Source: Thalassospira sp. HJ (lineage in GTDB: Bacteria > Pseudomonadota > Alphaproteobacteria > Rhodospirillales > Thalassospiraceae). From it: 64,000 nt of DNA. The stretch covers positions 1 through 64,000 of the forward strand of contig NZ_JYII01000007.1 of assembly GCF_000948415.1 (NCBI RefSeq), read 5' to 3'. The notes below the pieces were generated by a model. That model saw only the letters and a program-made list of their open reading frames with translations, made no database searches and was not told the origin of the DNA. Shown piece by piece: positions 29,334 to 38,793 of the stretch (position 1 is its first letter; every line of letters starts with the position of its first letter). Position numbers and translations under genes: made by a program.

Positions 29334-31238
29334 ATGTCAGGAAACCTTCCCGGCGGACGGATAGAAGCAGCCCTTCAGCTTAGCGGTGGGGCGCAAAATC
29401 GTGCGGTGCTTGAAAGCTGGCAACGGTGTGAAGAACGCTTTGGTCTGGCTCATGACACCTTGCGCCGTCCCGAAGTCATATCCGAAAGCCAAACCCGGCA
29501 ATTGCGTGATCGCAACGGGCGGCTTTATCACCATGCCCATGATCTGGTGCGCACCCTTTATCGCAAGATCGATGCATCGGGCTATGCGGTCTTTCTGACC
29601 GATAATAGCGGCGTGATCCTTGATAGTGTTGCGGCCCAATCGCTTTTGCCATCGTTCCGTACCAACGGCCTGTTGCCAGGTGCCGTCTGGAGCGAGGAGC
29701 GCGAAGGCACCAACGGCATTGGTACCTGTATCGTTGAAGGCCGCGCAATCACCATCCACAAGGATGAACATTTCCTCGCCCAGCATTCGGTTCTGACCTG
29801 TACGGCGGCCCCGGTATTTGATCCCGATGGCAAGGTCTGCTCGGTCCTTGATGTGTCGGCCGTGCGCGAAGATATCAAACGCCCCGATTGCCTGCGCGTG
29901 CGTGGCATGGTGGCCGATTATGCCGATGCGCTGGAACGTATCCTGTTCTTTGATGAGCGTGCCGGTGATGTGATCTTGCATCTGCATCCTGATGCCCGCC
30001 ATGTCGGATCGACCCGCGATGCGATGATTTCGATTGCACCCGATGGCACGATCAGCGGGGCGACCTCGACCGCGCGGCGTATTCTGGCTGCGGCCAACAA
30101 TTCCACGGACATTTCGCAAATGTTTGAAATGGACGTCGAAAACCTTGTCGCCAAACTGGCCAGCCCGGACGGGCAGGGGGCATCGGCAACGCCGCTTAAT
30201 ATCGCGGGCGGCGGGGTTTTGTTTGGCAGCGTTACCATCCCTGAACGCATGCGCCGTCGCTATGTCGGGCGATCAACACCCACTGCACGCAAGGCGCCGT
30301 CACTGCCTGCGCGTCCGGTTGCCGACATCCCGGACAAGGATGCGGCCTTGCGGCGGATTTTTGAAATCGGCACGCGCCTGCATGCCAAGGATATCAATGT
30401 CCTGATGTCGGGCGAAACCGGCAGCGGCAAGGAATATCTCGCACGCCACATTCACGAAGCCACCCTTGGCAAATCCAAGGCTTTTGTGGCGATCAACTGT
30501 GCCGCCCTGCCGGAAGGCTTGATTGAAAACGAACTGTTTGGTCATGCTGGTGGGGCCTTTACCGGGGCGGCGCGCGATGGTTTTGGTGGCCGCATTCGCG
30601 AGGCCAATGGCGGCACGCTGTTTCTTGATGAAATTGGCGACATGCCGCTGGCCGCCCAGGGGCGGTTGTTGCGTGTCCTTGAAAGCCGAACGGTCGAACC
30701 GCTCGGCAGTACCAAGTCTGTACCGGTCGATTTCCGCCTGATCTGTGCCAGTAATGTCGATCTTAACCGCGCGGTGGCCGAGGGGAAATTCCGCGAAGAT
30801 TTGCTTTATCGGATCAAGGGCGCGCGCCTTGCGGTACCACCCTTGCGCGAACGATCCGATCTTGCCGATCTGATCGGGCGGCTTCTGGCGGTTTTGTCGG
30901 ACGACTATGTTCAGTGCGAAGACGATGTGCTTGCACTTTTGATCGCCCACGGCTGGCCGGGCAATGTGCGCGAACTGATCAATGTCTTGCAATATGCGGC
31001 CGTCTTTGCCGAAGACGGCGTGATTGAACGCCATCATTTGCCCGATGATTTTCATGCAGCGCCGACCGATGAGGAAACGCCAACCCCGCGTCAAACCATG
31101 GCGCGCGCCGAAGCCGATGCCCTGCGTCAGCTGCTGGAAGATCAGCAATGGCATATCAGCAACACCGCCAAGGCGCTTGGCATCGGGCGCAACACGCTTT
31201 ATCGCCGCATGGCGCGGCTCGGGATCGAGCGGCGTTGA
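29334..31238 (+). CDS. acoR: Sigma-54-dependent Fis-family activator (AcoR-like)
   Basis: The 634-residue regulator has an N-terminal sensory region with a GAF-like part (about 60-205), an AAA+ domain and a Fis-type helix-turn-helix. Walker A is GETGSGKE (360-367), the sigma-54-contacting loop is GAFTGA (407-412), Walker B is GGTLFLDEIGD, and the C-terminus reads NTAKALGIGRNTLYRRM. I chose ATG 29334 behind AAGGGAG. It is divergent from the aldehyde dehydrogenase and presumably activates it from the TGGAACA sites. The inducer is not known. Confidence 0.92.
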   Translation: MSGNLPGGRIEAALQLSGGAQNRAVLESWQRCEERFGLAHDTLRRPEVISESQTRQLRDRNGRLYHHAHDLVRTLYRKIDASGYAVFLTDNSGVILDSVAAQSLLPSFRTNGLLPGAVWSEEREGTNGIGTCIVEGRAITIHKDEHFLAQHSVLTCTAAPVFDPDGKVCSVLDVSAVREDIKRPDCLRVRGMVADYADALERILFFDERAGDVILHLHPDARHVGSTRDAMISIAPDGTISGATSTARRILAAANNSTDISQMFEMDVENLVAKLASPDGQGASATPLNIAGGGVLFGSVTIPERMRRRYVGRSTPTARKAPSLPARPVADIPDKDAALRRIFEIGTRLHAKDINVLMSGETGSGKEYLARHIHEATLGKSKAFVAINCAALPEGLIENELFGHAGGAFTGAARDGFGGRIREANGGTLFLDEIGDMPLAAQGRLLRVLESRTVEPLGSTKSVPVDFRLICASNVDLNRAVAEGKFREDLLYRIKGARLAVPPLRERSDLADLIGRLLAVLSDDYVQCEDDVLALLIAHGWPGNVRELINVLQYAAVFAEDGVIERHHLPDDFHAAPTDEETPTPRQTMARAEADALRQLLEDQQWHISNTAKALGIGRNTLYRRMARLGIERR

Positions 31239-31331
31239 AAATCAGCAAATTCCGCTGATTTTGCGAATGTTTTCATTGTAGGGCGCACCGTTATTGTTTT
31301 AAGTAACGGCAGGGCTTTACAGGATATTTTC

Positions 31332-33266
31332 ATGTGTGGAATTGCCGGTTTATGGCTGTCTGAACAGGCTGATGCTTCGGGCTTGGGCGATCGTGTATCG
31401 CGCATGAATGATGCGCTGTATCATCGCGGACCGGATGGCGGTGATGTCTGGGTTGATGATGAAAATGGCCTTGGCCTTGGGCAGCGCCGCCTTGCCATCA
31501 TTGATCTTTCCGATGCCGGCAAGCAGCCTATGCATTCCGCCAATGACCGTTATGTCATGGTCTATAACGGCGAAATCTATAACGCCACGGAACTGCGTGA
31601 AAAACTTGCCAGTGCCAATATTTCCTGGCGCGGCCATTCCGATACCGAAGTCATCCTTGAATGCATTGCCCATTGGGGCCTGCGCGATACCATCAAGCGC
31701 CTGATTGGCATGTTTGCCATAGCGCTTTGGGATCGCCAGAAAAAGAAGCTTTTCCTTGTTCGTGACCGGCTTGGTATCAAGCCGCTTTATTGGTCGCGCT
31801 ATGACGGACATATCGGTTTCGCGTCCGAGGTCAAAGGATTGCTCGCCAGTGACGTCATGTCGCGCGAGGTCAATCAGACCGGCCTTGATGCCTATTTGCG
31901 CTTTGGCTATGTGCCGTCCGGGCTTTCGATCTATGCCCATGCCAAGATGCTCAAGCCGGGTCATATCCTTGAGATTTCATCGCACGATCAGGCAACCGAA
32001 ACCGCCTATTGGTCGGTCGAGGACGCGGTTCTCAATGGTCAGACCCACGCCTGGAGCGGCGATGATCAAAGCGCGATTGACGCACTAGAAGACTTGCTGC
32101 GTGATGCGGTTCAACGCCGCATGGTGGCCGATGTGCCCTTGGGTGCGTTCCTGTCCGGCGGGATTGATTCCTCAACCGTCGTTGCCCTGATGCAGTCGGT
32201 CTCCGACCGACCGGTCAAAACATTCTCGGTGGGTTTTGAGGACGAGGCCTTTAACGAGGCCGCCTTTGCCGGTGAAGTCGCCAAGCACCTCAAGACCGAT
32301 CACACCGAACTTTACGTGACGCCAAAGGATGCGCTTGATCTGGTGCCGAAGCTTTCGGAAACCTATGACGAGCCGTTCTTTGATAGCTCCGCCATTCCGA
32401 CCTATCTGATCTCTGCACTCACGCGCAAGCATGTCACGGTCGCCCTGTCAGGTGATGGCGGGGATGAGACATTTGGCGGTTATAACCGCTATTTGTGGGC
32501 CAAGCAGCTTAGCCGTGCGGCGGGTAGCATTCCCTTTGGCGGTGGTCTTGCCTCCCGCGCGCTGACCATGATCTCGCCCGAGAGCTGGGACAAGCTCATC
32601 AGACTGGTGCCAGGCAAGAAATCGACCAGTGCGATTGGCGATAAAATCCACAAGGCGGCACCGCTTTTGGCGATTGGTGATGATATCGACCGTTATCACG
32701 CGCTGATTTCGCTGTTTGACCCGGACAAGCTGCGCGGCGATCGGGGTGGCGCAAAGAAATTCCGCGTGCCGGGCGAGAAGTTCTGTCGCAACCGTCACCT
32801 GGATTACGTGTCCTCCATGCAGGCCATGGATACGATGATGTATATGGTCGATGATGTTCTGACCAAAGTGGACCGGGCATCGATGGCCAATTCGCTTGAA
32901 GTCCGCGTGCCTTTCATTGATCACCGCGTGATCGAATTTGGCTGGCGGTTGCCCGCACGGCTCAAGATGAATGGATCGGTGGGTAAATATGCCCTGCGCC
33001 AGATCCTGTATAAATATGTGCCGCGCGAGATGATCGACCGGCCAAAGACGGGCTTTGGCGTGCCGCTGGCGCAATGGCTGCGCGGGCCGCTCAATGAATG
33101 GATGGGCGACCATCTCGCCAATCAGGCGCTTTATACTGACTTCGGTCTGGATCGCCGCCAGATCGAAAAGCTTCGCAAAGAGCATATGTCGGGCAAGCGC
33201 AACTGGGGCCATCAGCTCTGGACCATTTCGATGCTCTCTGACTGGCAGAAGCGCTGGCTGGCCTGA
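31332..33266 (+). CDS. asnB: Asparagine synthase, glutamine-hydrolysing
   Basis: AsnB makes asparagine from aspartate, glutamine and ATP. The 644 residues have the N-terminal class II amidotransferase with nucleophile Cys2 (MCGIAGLW), RRLAIIDLS and YNGEIYN, and a C-terminal ATP-pyrophosphatase domain with SGGIDSS (275-281) and ALSGDGGDETFGGYNRY. TKVDRASMANSLEVRVPF is conserved in the family. Length and motifs fit the long AsnB forms that can also serve in surface-polysaccharide amidation; here it stands alone, with a terminator after it. Confidence 0.93.
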   Translation: MCGIAGLWLSEQADASGLGDRVSRMNDALYHRGPDGGDVWVDDENGLGLGQRRLAIIDLSDAGKQPMHSANDRYVMVYNGEIYNATELREKLASANISWRGHSDTEVILECIAHWGLRDTIKRLIGMFAIALWDRQKKKLFLVRDRLGIKPLYWSRYDGHIGFASEVKGLLASDVMSREVNQTGLDAYLRFGYVPSGLSIYAHAKMLKPGHILEISSHDQATETAYWSVEDAVLNGQTHAWSGDDQSAIDALEDLLRDAVQRRMVADVPLGAFLSGGIDSSTVVALMQSVSDRPVKTFSVGFEDEAFNEAAFAGEVAKHLKTDHTELYVTPKDALDLVPKLSETYDEPFFDSSAIPTYLISALTRKHVTVALSGDGGDETFGGYNRYLWAKQLSRAAGSIPFGGGLASRALTMISPESWDKLIRLVPGKKSTSAIGDKIHKAAPLLAIGDDIDRYHALISLFDPDKLRGDRGGAKKFRVPGEKFCRNRHLDYVSSMQAMDTMMYMVDDVLTKVDRASMANSLEVRVPFIDHRVIEFGWRLPARLKMNGSVGKYALRQILYKYVPREMIDRPKTGFGVPLAQWLRGPLNEWMGDHLANQALYTDFGLDRRQIEKLRKEHMSGKRNWGHQLWTISMLSDWQKRWLA

Positions 33267-33312
33267 TCGCCTGTCGATATCGCCCGGACTTTCATCACAT
33301 TTGATCTTTGAT

Positions 33313-33342
33313 AACCCCGTCTGATGTTCAGGCGGGGTTTTT
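33313..33342 (+). terminator. Terminator of asnB
   Basis: AACCCCGTCTGA-TGT-TCAGGCGGGGTTTTTATTTT, a stem with one G-T pair and a clear T-run, 47 bp after the stop. Confidence 0.88.
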
Positions 33343-33452
33343 ATTTTCGTTCACGAATGAATGGTTATTCTTGGCTGTTTTACGACATTTATAAGCAAAT
33401 AAGATGATGCGCATGTGCGTTTCCCGCATGGCTGTGTCGAATAAATGTCACA

Positions 33453-33478
33453 ATTCGAAACTTGAAAATTTTCGAAAA
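33453..33478. promoter_or_regulatory. TTTCGAAA-type elements upstream of glpD
   Basis: ATTCGAAA (33453-33460) and the perfect palindrome TTTTCGAAAA (33469-33478) lie 50-75 bp upstream of the glpD start. They resemble the TTTCG-NN-CGAAA sites around the DeoR gene at 51.6-52.5 kb and may be GlpR operators. Confidence 0.45.
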
Positions 33479-33527
33479 TGAACTATTTTCATCATCAAAG
33501 AGTTTTCCTTCTGCGATGAGAGACCCC

Positions 33528-35072
33528 ATGGCTGGCACTTTAAACTATGATCTGATCATTATCGGCGGCGGCATTAACGGTGCCGGGATCGCCCGCGATG
33601 CAGCGGGCCGGGGCCTGAAAATTCTGCTGTGTGAAAAGGATGATCTGGCCAGTGCGACCTCGTCGGCCAGCACCAAGCTGATCCATGGTGGCTTGCGCTA
33701 TCTCGAACATTACGAGTTCCGTCTGGTGCGCGAAGCCCTGACCGAACGTGAAGTGCTGCTTGATAACGCGCCGCATATCATCTGGCCGCTGCGGTTTGTG
33801 CTGCCGCACAGAAAGGACCTGCGCCCGGCCTGGATGATCCGCCTGGGACTGTTCCTTTATGACCATCTTGGTGGCCGTAAAAAGCTTCCGGGGTCCGAGG
33901 GCATTTCATTTGCCAAACATGTCGCCGGTGCGCCGCTTCGCGATGACATGACCAAGGGCTTTGTCTATTCAGATTGCTGGGTGGATGATGCGCGCCTTGT
34001 TGTTTTGAACGCCATGGATGCCAAGGCCAAAGGGGCCGAGATTTTGACCCGTACCGAATGCGTTGGTGCAAAGCGCGCGGGCGACGTCTGGAACGTAACG
34101 CTGCGCGATCAGGAAAGCGGTGAAAACCGTGCGGTTTCCGGTCGCATGTTGATTAATGCCGCCGGGCCGTGGTGTGCCGATCTGATCAATCCGGAAAACG
34201 GTGTGGTCAAATCCGATACCAAGGCCAATATCCGACTGGTAAAGGGCAGTCACATCGTCGTGCCCAAGCTGTTTGACCACGATTTCTGTTATATTTTCCA
34301 GCACGGTGATGGGCGCATTGTCTTTGCTATTCCCTATCAGGGCGACTTTACCCTGATCGGCACCACGGATGTTGATTTCAAGGGCGATCCGGCCAAGGTC
34401 AAGATTGACCAGGGCGAGATTGATTACCTTTGCAAACTTGCCAGTGGTTATTTCAAAAAGCCGATCGCATCCCAAGATGTCGTCTGGACCTATTCCGGTG
34501 TGCGTCCGCTTTATGCCGGTGAAGGCGGCGAAGCAAATGCCTCCAAGGTTTCGCGTGATTACACCCTGAAACTCGAAGCCAATGGGCATAAGGCCCCGGC
34601 ACTTCATGTGTTTGGCGGTAAAATCACCACCTATCGCAAGCTTGCCGAACATGCGCTTGAGATCATTTCAAAGGAACTGGGGGCGAAGGACACGCCCTGG
34701 ACGGCCAATGCCGTACTGCCGGGTGGGGACTTCCCCAATGCCTCCTATGAGGCCGCCTTTGCCGATTATGCCGCGCGCTATGACTGGATGGATGCGATGA
34801 TGCTCAAACGCCTGCTGCGCGCTTATGGCACGCGGATCGAACAGATCATTGGCGATGCCAAGGGCGTCGGTGATCTTGGCAAATGTTATGGCCACGACCT
34901 GTATGAAGCCGAGGTCCGCTATTTGATCGATAACGAATGGGTGCAGGGCATCAATGACCTGATCTGGCGTCGGTCCAAACTTGGCTTGCGTCTTACGGGT
35001 GATCAGGTTGCCGATCTTGGCGAACGTCTGGCACAGGAAAAGCACGATCCCAAATCGGTCGCAGCCGAATAG
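33528..35072 (+). CDS. glpD: Glycerol-3-phosphate dehydrogenase, FAD-dependent
   Basis: This membrane-associated enzyme oxidises sn-glycerol 3-phosphate to dihydroxyacetone phosphate and reduces quinone. The 514 residues start with the FAD motif YDLIIIGGGINGAGIARDAA, then SSASTKLIHGGLRYLE and the conserved GGKITTYRKLAEHAL. I chose ATG 33528 (MAGTLNYD), where homologues begin, with GAGAG upstream; in-frame ATGs at 33516 and 33462 would add unconserved residues. No glpF/glpK is adjacent. Confidence 0.93.
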   Translation: MAGTLNYDLIIIGGGINGAGIARDAAGRGLKILLCEKDDLASATSSASTKLIHGGLRYLEHYEFRLVREALTEREVLLDNAPHIIWPLRFVLPHRKDLRPAWMIRLGLFLYDHLGGRKKLPGSEGISFAKHVAGAPLRDDMTKGFVYSDCWVDDARLVVLNAMDAKAKGAEILTRTECVGAKRAGDVWNVTLRDQESGENRAVSGRMLINAAGPWCADLINPENGVVKSDTKANIRLVKGSHIVVPKLFDHDFCYIFQHGDGRIVFAIPYQGDFTLIGTTDVDFKGDPAKVKIDQGEIDYLCKLASGYFKKPIASQDVVWTYSGVRPLYAGEGGEANASKVSRDYTLKLEANGHKAPALHVFGGKITTYRKLAEHALEIISKELGAKDTPWTANAVLPGGDFPNASYEAAFADYAARYDWMDAMMLKRLLRAYGTRIEQIIGDAKGVGDLGKCYGHDLYEAEVRYLIDNEWVQGINDLIWRRSKLGLRLTGDQVADLGERLAQEKHDPKSVAAE

Positions 35073-35094
35073 GCGACTTCATGCCCGCGAACTG

Positions 35095-35364
35095 TCAGGC
35101 TTGATCGCCAGATAGTTCGTGGCGAAGCGCATCAAGCAGAGCACGGAGTTCCTGCTTGCGGGTGGGCGTGATGTCGCGCCAGTCACGATCATGGATCGCG
35201 CCTTCAAGCGCATAGAGATAATTCAGGCTGATCTTCTTTTCGCTGCCAAAGCGAAACAGCAACCGGCGTGTTGTTTCTTCAATGCCGAGCGCGCGCAATT
35301 CATCGCGGTTTTCAATCCCGATTTCACTGATTTCACGCGATGATTTGGGCCCGATATTGCGCAT
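35095..35364 (-). CDS. TfoX C-terminal-domain protein
   Basis: The 89-residue protein is a free-standing TfoX/Sxy C-terminal domain: NIGPKSSREISEIGIENRDE, then LNYLYALEGAIHDRDW. In gamma-proteobacteria TfoX promotes competence gene expression, but isolated C-terminal domains have no established role. I chose ATG 35364 behind AAAGGAAG; an in-frame GTG at 35382 is possible. It is convergent with glpD, with only 22 bp between the stops. Confidence 0.75.
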   Translation of the reverse strand: MRNIGPKSSREISEIGIENRDELRALGIEETTRRLLFRFGSEKKISLNYLYALEGAIHDRDWRDITPTRKQELRALLDALRHELSGDQA

Positions 35365-35440
35365 GCTACTGCTTCCTTTCACTCCCTAAATTGCGCTATG
35401 GTCGGTTTGTTTTCAACTGATTACCTCGACCGGTTCGCTG

Positions 35441-37228
35441 ATGCCTGCATTCCTCAAACCCATCTTTGCCAGTGCCGTTCTGCTTGTTCTGACCATTCCG
35501 GTGGCCCGGGCGGCAGACGACGTTGCCCCGCTTGAAACCTGGTCGATGCTGGTTGGTCTGGTCGGTGGGCTTGCCCTGTTTCTTTACGGGATGGATCATC
35601 TTGCCGGTGCGCTTAAAACCCTTGCCGGGGCACGGTTGCGCCGCGTTCTGTCGGGCATGACGCGCAATCGCATTTGGGCAGCAGTCTCCGGCGCGGTCAT
35701 TACCGGATTGGTGCAGTCCTCAAGTGTTACGACCGTTCTGGTGGTTGGCTTTGTCTCGGCCGGGTTGATGCCCTTTGCCCAATCGATTGCGGTGATCATG
35801 GGCGCCAATATGGGCAGTACGCTCACCGCCCAGATCATTGCCTTTCGCGTTGATGCCATCGCCCCGCTTTTCATCGCCATCGGTTTTGCCATGACGATGC
35901 TGGCTGATCGCAAACGCTTTTCGCTGATTGGCAAGGCGGTGCTGGGCATGGGGATGCTGTTCTTTGGCATGGGCATGATGAGCGATGCCATGGAACCGCT
36001 TCGAACCTACGCCCCGTTCATCGATCTGATGAGCCAGATGAGCAATCCGTTTCTGGCCCTGCTGGTGGCGGCGGCCTTTACCGCGTTGGTGCAATCAAGT
36101 GCCGCGACCATGGGGATTGTCATTGTTCTGGCCGGGCAGGGGCTGGTTCCGCTTGAAAGCGGGATCGCGCTTATTTTCGGGGCAAATATCGGCACCTGTG
36201 TCACGGCGCTTCTGGTGACGATTGGCAAGAACCGCGATGCGCTTCGCACCGCCCTTGGTCATATCCTGTTTAACGTGGTCGGGGTTGTGATCTGGTTGCC
36301 ATTTATTGATCAATTGGCGCGCTTGGTTGAAGTGATTACCACTGGCCGCACACCGGAAAGCACAGATGTCGCGCGCGAAATCGCCAATGCGCATACCATT
36401 TTCAACGTTGCCAATGTCATCCTGATGATCGGGTTTATCCCGTGGATCGCGCGCCTGATTGAAAAACTGGTCCCGGCCGAGGTCGATACCGAACCGCGCC
36501 TTAGTCCGGAACCGAAATACGTTATGCACGAATTGACCGTCGCCCCGGCAGCAGCCCTTAGTTTGCTGCGCAATGAAGTGGTGCATATGGGCGATGTGGT
36601 GATTGATGTTGTTCGTCGCGGGCGTGAAAACCTGCGCAACCCGACGCGGGCCAAGCTTGAGAAACTTGGCGAACTCGATGATGGGGTTGATAGCCTGCAG
36701 GACGCGATTGCGCTGTTTGCCGCAAAGCTGCCGCGTGCGGAACTGCTGCCAGGCGACGTTAACCGCATGCAGAATGAATTGGCGGTGAGTAACCATCTTG
36801 AGGCCGTTGGCGACCTGATCAGCGAGGAAATGGTCAAACTGGTGGGCGAATGGCTTGATATTCGCCACATGCCATCTGCCGAAAGCCGTCAGAAAATGGC
36901 GGAGCTATACGAGATCGCCGAGGACTGCCTGAAACAGTCCATGACCGCCTTCACGGCCGAGGATATCGAGGCCGCCAACCATGTGCTGGGGCGCAAGGCG
37001 GAATTTGCCGCCAAGCTTGAAGCGACATTGCGCAAGGTCAGCGATGAAATCGGTCCGCGTGATATCGATATTCGCCGCTACCGGATCGAGGTTGCGATGG
37101 TCGAACGCGTCAACCGCCTTTATGAGCGTGCGCGCCGGATTGCACATGCGACCACCGCAATTAAAAATCAGGAAGAACCAGCGCCTGATGAACAGAATGC
37201 GGCATCGACCATCGCCGATGCCATGTAA
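35441..37228 (+). CDS. Na/Pi-cotransporter family protein with PhoU-like tail
   Basis: The 595-residue protein has a signal-like N-terminus ending ARA (about residue 24) and eight to nine membrane helices. The inverted repeats typical of the NptA/SLC34 family read GLVQSSSVTTVLV and ALVQSSAATMGIV, each with the QSS motif. Residues about 365-580 form helical PhoU-like bundles (EVVHMGDVVIDVV, ELAVSNHLEAVGDLISEEM). It probably moves phosphate with sodium; bacterial members may also export phosphate. It is monocistronic. Confidence 0.88.
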   Translation: MPAFLKPIFASAVLLVLTIPVARAADDVAPLETWSMLVGLVGGLALFLYGMDHLAGALKTLAGARLRRVLSGMTRNRIWAAVSGAVITGLVQSSSVTTVLVVGFVSAGLMPFAQSIAVIMGANMGSTLTAQIIAFRVDAIAPLFIAIGFAMTMLADRKRFSLIGKAVLGMGMLFFGMGMMSDAMEPLRTYAPFIDLMSQMSNPFLALLVAAAFTALVQSSAATMGIVIVLAGQGLVPLESGIALIFGANIGTCVTALLVTIGKNRDALRTALGHILFNVVGVVIWLPFIDQLARLVEVITTGRTPESTDVAREIANAHTIFNVANVILMIGFIPWIARLIEKLVPAEVDTEPRLSPEPKYVMHELTVAPAAALSLLRNEVVHMGDVVIDVVRRGRENLRNPTRAKLEKLGELDDGVDSLQDAIALFAAKLPRAELLPGDVNRMQNELAVSNHLEAVGDLISEEMVKLVGEWLDIRHMPSAESRQKMAELYEIAEDCLKQSMTAFTAEDIEAANHVLGRKAEFAAKLEATLRKVSDEIGPRDIDIRRYRIEVAMVERVNRLYERARRIAHATTAIKNQEEPAPDEQNAASTIADAM

Positions 37229-37240
37229 CGTTTTAGCGGA

Positions 37241-37693
37241 TTATCGATCCGCCGGCGGGGTGTCGATATCCTTTTGCATCACCGTGACATCGCAGGCGCG
37301 ATAGCCCAGATGGCGATAGAAATCCTGTGTTGCATGGTTATCGGCACGCACCATCAACTGCATGCGCCAGACACCCTGATCACGCAGCCAGTTTTCCCCA
37401 ACTTCCATCAAACGGCGACCTAGTCCCGATTTCTGCAGGCTTGGCGCAACAGCCATGTAATAGATCCAGCCGCGATGTCCGTCATGGCCAGCCATGATCG
37501 AACCAACAATGTTATCGCTGTTATCTTCCCAGACGAAAAGGGTGGCCTCGTCGCTTTCAAGCGCAAAACGCACATCCCATTCCGGCGGATTATACGGGCG
37601 ATAAAGCCCGGTTTCCTGCCAAAGCGTTGTCAGGACGGGGATATCAGAAAGCTCGGCTGTTCTGGGGGCGGATTTCGGGGCGGGTGTTGTCAT
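37241..37693 (-). CDS. GNAT N-acetyltransferase (YpeA-like)
   Basis: The 150-residue protein is a single GNAT domain: ELSDIPVLTTLWQETGL at the N-terminus, then VGSIMAGHDGHRGWIYYMAV, the acetyl-CoA loop SLQKSGLGRRLM, and ATQDFYRHLGYRACDVTVM near the end. This matches the small YpeA-type acetyltransferases; the substrate is unknown. I chose ATG 37693, preceded by GAAAGAAG, over the in-frame ATG at 37714. It is convergent with the Na/Pi gene, 12 bp away. Confidence 0.85.
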   Translation of the reverse strand: MTTPAPKSAPRTAELSDIPVLTTLWQETGLYRPYNPPEWDVRFALESDEATLFVWEDNSDNIVGSIMAGHDGHRGWIYYMAVAPSLQKSGLGRRLMEVGENWLRDQGVWRMQLMVRADNHATQDFYRHLGYRACDVTVMQKDIDTPPADR

Positions 37694-37806
37694 GGTGCTT
37701 CTTTCATGGGGCAATATTCAGAAGCGTGTAACAATGCGTCGATTGCGACGAGCCGTCAAACCCAATTGCGTGACAAAGTGGTGAAGTTAAACGCCAAAAC
37801 GCAAAA

Positions 37807-37831
37807 CGCCCCCAAGGGAGCCTTGGGGGCG
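37807..37831 (-). terminator. Hairpin terminator of the periplasmic protein gene
   Basis: CGCCCCCAAGG-GAG-CCTTGGGGGCG is an 11-bp perfect stem followed by GTTTTGCGTTTT on the minus strand, 75 bp after the stop at 37907. Confidence 0.75.
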
Positions 37832-37906
37832 CGGTGCGGGTCCGGGGTATCGGTTGGGATGGGGGAAGCCCCGGACCGGGGTGGGGATGTTAAAAGCGCA
37901 AACTGA

Positions 37907-38584
37907 TCAGCTGACCGGGCGACCGGTGACGCTGCTCAGTTCCATTTCGCGGACGATGTCGCCCGCCTGATTGGTAACCGTGGCGGTATAAGTACCGCGC
38001 GGGGTTTCGCTCAGCTCGCCGAGTTTCAATTCACCATTGCCAAACCGGATCACCATGGCATTTGCCAGAAGGTTCATTTGTTCGGCAGTGTATTTGTTAT
38101 CAAAGCGTTCAGCCTTGTCAGGACGCGGCATCAGTTTACGCATGTCGCGACGGTCTTCACGTTCCATACGGCCTGTTTTTGCGTCAAATTTGATGACTTC
38201 GACAACGCCACCTCCGGCATTGACCAGCAGGACGTCGATCTTGCCCGGTTCTTCGGCCATCAGTGCATCACCGGTTTTGAAATCCGGGGTTCCGGTTTTC
38301 AAAAGCATTGCATCAACCAGAATGCGGGCTTCTGCAGGAGTGAGGGGAACGGCGCGTTCGCGGGCTTCTTGTCCGAATTTTCCACCTTTGTGATGTTCAC
38401 CAAGCTCACCACGTTCGCCGCGCTTATGTTCAAACTTTCCTTCGCAATTGTCGCCGCCGGACATCGCCCATTCAGGGTTGCCGCCACGGTCACCCGGCGA
38501 TGCATAGGAAGCTGCAAACGGGGTGGCGATGATGGTGGTTGCGATCAGGGCCGCAGCAAGTTTCAGGGTGTTTTTGCGTTTCAT
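37907..38584 (-). CDS. Exported two-repeat protein with His/acid-rich linker
   Basis: The 225-residue protein starts MKRKNTLKLAAALIATTIIA, a signal peptide likely cut after ASYAS. A His/Lys/Glu-rich stretch follows (EHKRGERGELGEHHKGGK). Two related units of about 60 residues come next, beginning LTPAEARILVDAMLLKTG and YTAEQMNLLANAMVIRFGNG and ending KFDAKTGR and ELSSVTGR, reminiscent of PepSY-type folds. It is transcribed divergently from a two-component system whose sensor has a similar charged insert. I infer a periplasmic cation-binding or envelope-stress protein. Confidence 0.75.
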   Translation of the reverse strand: MKRKNTLKLAAALIATTIIATPFAASYASPGDRGGNPEWAMSGGDNCEGKFEHKRGERGELGEHHKGGKFGQEARERAVPLTPAEARILVDAMLLKTGTPDFKTGDALMAEEPGKIDVLLVNAGGGVVEVIKFDAKTGRMEREDRRDMRKLMPRPDKAERFDNKYTAEQMNLLANAMVIRFGNGELKLGELSETPRGTYTATVTNQAGDIVREMELSSVTGRPVS

Positions 38585-38793
38585 GGTAACCTCATCAGGT
38601 TTGTGGGGGATCAGTTCGTTGAGGACGGTTATCACCTATGATTGTCGCGAAATGATCCCGACAAACCGCCAAATTGGTCGCAAGATTTGCCAAAACGGCT
38701 CTTTGCGACAATCTGATACAAATTGCCATTTCTGCCCGCGTGACCAACGCGTTAAGTTAGGCTGAGCCAAGACTTTTGATTTCAGGACCGCAT